Positions 35,270 through 37,522 of a DNA stretch of 37,522 nucleotides are shown piece by piece. How positions within the stretch are numbered: position 1 is the first letter of the stretch; each line of letters starts with the position of its first letter. The position numbers and the translations under genes were made by a program. This DNA is from Caulobacteraceae bacterium (GTDB lineage: Bacteria > Pseudomonadota > Alphaproteobacteria > Caulobacterales > Caulobacteraceae): positions 1 through 37,522 of the forward strand of contig SDZP01000001.1 in NCBI GenBank assembly GCA_004144935.1, in the 5' to 3' direction. The notes under the pieces are model-generated. The model was not told the origin of the DNA, made no database searches, and worked only from the letters and a program-made list of their open reading frames with translations.

Positions 35270-36294
35270 CAGCGCTTCTTTCCAGCAAGTTTGAGAATGG
35301 CCGGACCGACGGCGTCCAGCGCGACTTGGCGCTCGACGGCGCCGGCTTCAAAGGCGGTCTTGGGCATGCCGTAGACGACGCTGCTGGCCTCGTCCTGGCC
35401 GAGGGTTCGGGCGCCGGCGGCGCGCATCGCGGCCAGGCCCTGGGCCCCGTCGCGGCCCATGCCGGTCAGGATGACCCCGACCGCCGAGCTGCCGCAGACG
35501 CCGGCGATCGAATGAAACAGGGTGTCGACCGAGGGCCTGTGGCCATTGACCGGCTCGCCCCGCCGCAGGCGGCAGCGCAGGCCGCCGGCCCGTGCGACCT
35601 CCAGATGCGCCTCGCCGCCCGGAGCGAGATAGATCTTGCCGATCTCCAGCGGGGCGTTGTCGTACGCCTCCTGCACATGGGCCGGGGTGGCGCGGTCCAG
35701 GCGGGCGGCGAAGCTCGTGGTGAAGGTCGCCGGCATATGCTGGGTGATCACCGTCGGCGGGCAGTTGGCCGGGAAGTGGGCGAGCACGGTGAGCAGCGCC
35801 TCGACACCGCCGGTCGAGGAGCCGATGGCCACCAGATCGCCGGAGGGAATGAAGTCGGCGCTGACCGTCGGGGGGTTGATCTCGGCCCGAGGCCTGACGC
35901 GGGCGGCGGCGGCGGCCTTGACCTTGGCGGCGAGGTCGGAGAGGCCCTCCTTGGCGCCGACCAGGCTGGTCGGCTTGGCGACGCAGTCGATGGCTCCCAG
36001 CTCCAGGGCGCGCAGGGTCGCGCTGGCGCCCGACTGGGTCAGGGTGGAGACCATCACCACCGGCATCGGCCGCAGCCGCATGATCTTCTCGAGAAACTCG
36101 AGGCCGTTCATGTTCGGCATCTCGATATCGAGGGTGATGACGTCGGGGTTGAGGTCCTTGATGATCTGGCGAGCTTCCAGCGGATCGCCGGCCGAGCCGA
36201 CGACCTGGATGGCCGGGTCCTGCCGCAGGCAGGCCGTGATCAGGCCACGCATGGTGGCGGAATCGTCGACGACGACGACGCGGATCGGGGTCAT
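35269..36294 (-). CDS. cheB: Protein-glutamate methylesterase CheB
   Basis: Predicted 341 residues. The N-terminal receiver has VVDDSATMRG and Asp56 in ITLDIEMPNMNG. A linker at about 115-145 is Ala/Arg-rich. The esterase domain shows Ser160 in IGSSTGG, His186 in ITQHMPATFTTSFA and Asp282 in GMGRDGAQG, the full catalytic triad. It removes methyl groups from receptors and deamidates glutamines, as feedback from CheA. ATG 36294 overlaps the cheR stop by four bases. Confidence 0.96.
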   Translation of the reverse strand: MTPIRVVVVDDSATMRGLITACLRQDPAIQVVGSAGDPLEARQIIKDLNPDVITLDIEMPNMNGLEFLEKIMRLRPMPVVMVSTLTQSGASATLRALELGAIDCVAKPTSLVGAKEGLSDLAAKVKAAAAARVRPRAEINPPTVSADFIPSGDLVAIGSSTGGVEALLTVLAHFPANCPPTVITQHMPATFTTSFAARLDRATPAHVQEAYDNAPLEIGKIYLAPGGEAHLEVARAGGLRCRLRRGEPVNGHRPSVDTLFHSIAGVCGSSAVGVILTGMGRDGAQGLAAMRAAGARTLGQDEASSVVYGMPKTAFEAGAVERQVALDAVGPAILKLAGKKR

Positions 36295-37184
36295 CGGCGG
36301 GCTCCCGGCAGGCTGGCCGCCTGCGAGCGATAGACGGTCATGCCGTCACTGACGTAGCCGGCGGAGGCCCCGCCCAGGCGTTCGGAGTGGCCGATGTAGA
36401 GCCGTCCGCTGGGGACCAGCAGCGGGTTGAACCGCGTCCAGACCTTCTCCTGCGTCGGCTCGTCGAAATAGATGACCACGTTGCGGCAGAAGATGGCGTC
36501 GAACGGGCCCTTGACCGGCCAGGACGACATCAGGTTCAGCTCCTTGAAGGCCACCAGCGAGCGGGCGGCGTCGCCGAACCGCCACTGCGAACGGTCAGCC
36601 GGATCGCGTTCCATCCATTTGGCCCGCTGGGCCTGGGGAACCGGTTCCAGCAGCTCGTCGGTGTAGGTCGCCGCCCGGCCATGGGCGATCATGTTGCTGT
36701 CGATATCCGTGGCCAGCACCCTGACGTCCAGCTCGGCCGCCTCGGGGATGACCGACAGGATGGTCAGGGCGATGGAGAACGGTTCCTGGCCGCTGGAGCA
36801 GCCCGCCGACCAGATCCGCAGCCGACCGCCGGACCGCAGCCTGTCGACCATTGGCTCCAGCACCTTTTCGCGCAGGTGATCGAAGTGGTGCGGTTCGCGG
36901 AAGAAGCGGGTGAGGTTGGTGGTCAGGGCGTTCAGCATGCGCCCGCGCTCGTCGGTTCCGCCCGGCGAGGCGACCAGCCGGCAGTACGCGTCGAAGTCGC
37001 GCAGGCCGAGCGTGCGGATACGCTTGGCCAGCCGCGAATAGACCAGCGTCGCCTTGGAGTCCGACAGGGTGATCCCGGCGTCCTCATAGAGCATCGCCGC
37101 CACACGCACGAAGTCCTCGCGGGTGAAGTGAAACTCACCCTCGACCAGGGCCGGGGCGGCGGATTTGGCGAGGGCCGAACTCAT
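36291..37184 (-). CDS. cheR: Chemoreceptor methyltransferase CheR
   Basis: Predicted 297-residue S-adenosylmethionine-dependent methyltransferase for receptor glutamates. The N-terminal helical domain has GITLSDSKATLVYSRLAKR and NLTRFFREPHHFD (about 90-102). The SAM site is IWSAGCSSGQEPFSIAL (124-140), and FDAIFCRNVVIYFDEP follows. The start overlaps the cheW stop (ATGA). It is complete and of family length. Confidence 0.96.
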   Translation of the reverse strand: MSSALAKSAAPALVEGEFHFTREDFVRVAAMLYEDAGITLSDSKATLVYSRLAKRIRTLGLRDFDAYCRLVASPGGTDERGRMLNALTTNLTRFFREPHHFDHLREKVLEPMVDRLRSGGRLRIWSAGCSSGQEPFSIALTILSVIPEAAELDVRVLATDIDSNMIAHGRAATYTDELLEPVPQAQRAKWMERDPADRSQWRFGDAARSLVAFKELNLMSSWPVKGPFDAIFCRNVVIYFDEPTQEKVWTRFNPLLVPSGRLYIGHSERLGGASAGYVSDGMTVYRSQAASLPGARR

Positions 37185-37522
37185 GCCGCGAGCAGCTCGA
37201 GCTCGGGCAGCAGGCGATCGAGCGCGATCTCGCTGATCATCCGGCTTTCCATGGAAATCAGTCCACGGATGAAGGATCGCGACTGGTCATAGCCGACGTC
37301 CGGCGGCGGCTGAATGTTCTCCTGGGTGACCGAGATGATGTCGGAGACCGCGTCGACCAGCAGGCCGAGCAGCCGTTCGCCGACATTGACGACGATGATC
37401 ACCGACCGCTCGGACAGTTCGCTCACCGGCAGGCCGAGACGCGCCGCCAGCTCCATGATCGGCAGCACCGCGCCCCGCAGGTTGATCACGCCGCGCATGT
37501 AGGCGGGGGTCTGGGGCAGGGG
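37181..37522 (-). CDS. cheW: Chemotaxis coupling protein CheW (N-terminus outside window)
   Basis: The frame runs off the right edge; 113 codons plus stop are present. PLPQTPAYMRGVINLRGAVL is the CheW signature joining the two SH3-like subdomains, and GLLVDAVSDIISV follows. CheW links CheA to chemoreceptors. It is the first gene of the visible part of the operon and presumably follows cheA, by Caulobacter order. Confidence 0.93.
   Translation of the reverse strand, partial: PLPQTPAYMRGVINLRGAVLPIMELAARLGLPVSELSERSVIIVVNVGERLLGLLVDAVSDIISVTQENIQPPPDVGYDQSRSFIRGLISMESRMISEIALDRLLPELELLAA

Overview
The window is GC-rich throughout. Its genes are tightly packed, with many 1-4 bp start/stop overlaps and no gene-free stretch longer than about 240 bases. 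It looks like a chromosomal segment of an alphaproteobacterium of the Caulobacteraceae (Caulobacter, Phenylobacterium, Brevundimonas type). The reasons are the chemotaxis gene order cheW-cheR-cheB-cheY-cheD-cheU-cheYIII-cheE, which I know from Caulobacter crescentus; FixL/FixJ plus FixK-type control of a cbb3 oxidase; a Caulobacter-type TonB-dependent receptor; and an alphaproteobacterial XRE domain. I see no tRNA, rRNA, CRISPR, insertion sequence or phage gene.

Region 1 (1-14460) is a carbohydrate utilisation locus that fits xyloglucan. It holds the end of a TonB-dependent receptor, a GH35 beta-galactosidase, a GH31 alpha-xylosidase with an inserted PA14 domain, a SASA-type acetylesterase, a GH29 alpha-L-fucosidase, a GH74 endo-xyloglucanase and a GH3 beta-glucosidase. 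Together these could cut the backbone, remove Gal, Fuc, Xyl and acetyl decorations, and release glucose. An AGCGCT-centred near-palindrome of LacI-operator type lies between the divergent GH74 and GH3 genes. The housekeeping gene gltX follows.

Region 2 (16067-21883) is a signalling island. A one-helix membrane histidine kinase is fused at its C-terminus to an XRE-type DNA-binding domain, which is the most unusual gene here. Divergent from it is a FixL-FixJ pair, and a second FixL-FixJ pair converges on the first. Both FixL proteins keep the haem-ligand His and the nearby Arg of the oxygen-sensing PAS domain.

Region 3 (21929-32750) is the microaerobic respiration block. It holds a cupin gene, a small Cys-containing membrane protein, ccoNOQP, ccoGHIS, hemN and ompW. 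Four FixK/FNR-type boxes (TTGAT/C-N4-ATCAA) sit upstream of these transcription units. The expected logic is oxygen, then FixL, FixJ, FixK (fixK is not in this window), then high-affinity oxidase, its copper/haem assembly factors and oxygen-independent haem synthesis.

Region 4 (32878-37522, minus strand) is the 3' half of a chemotaxis operon, from cheW (cut by the window edge) to cheE. The CheYIII protein carries a C-terminal tail resembling the CheY-binding peptide of FliM.
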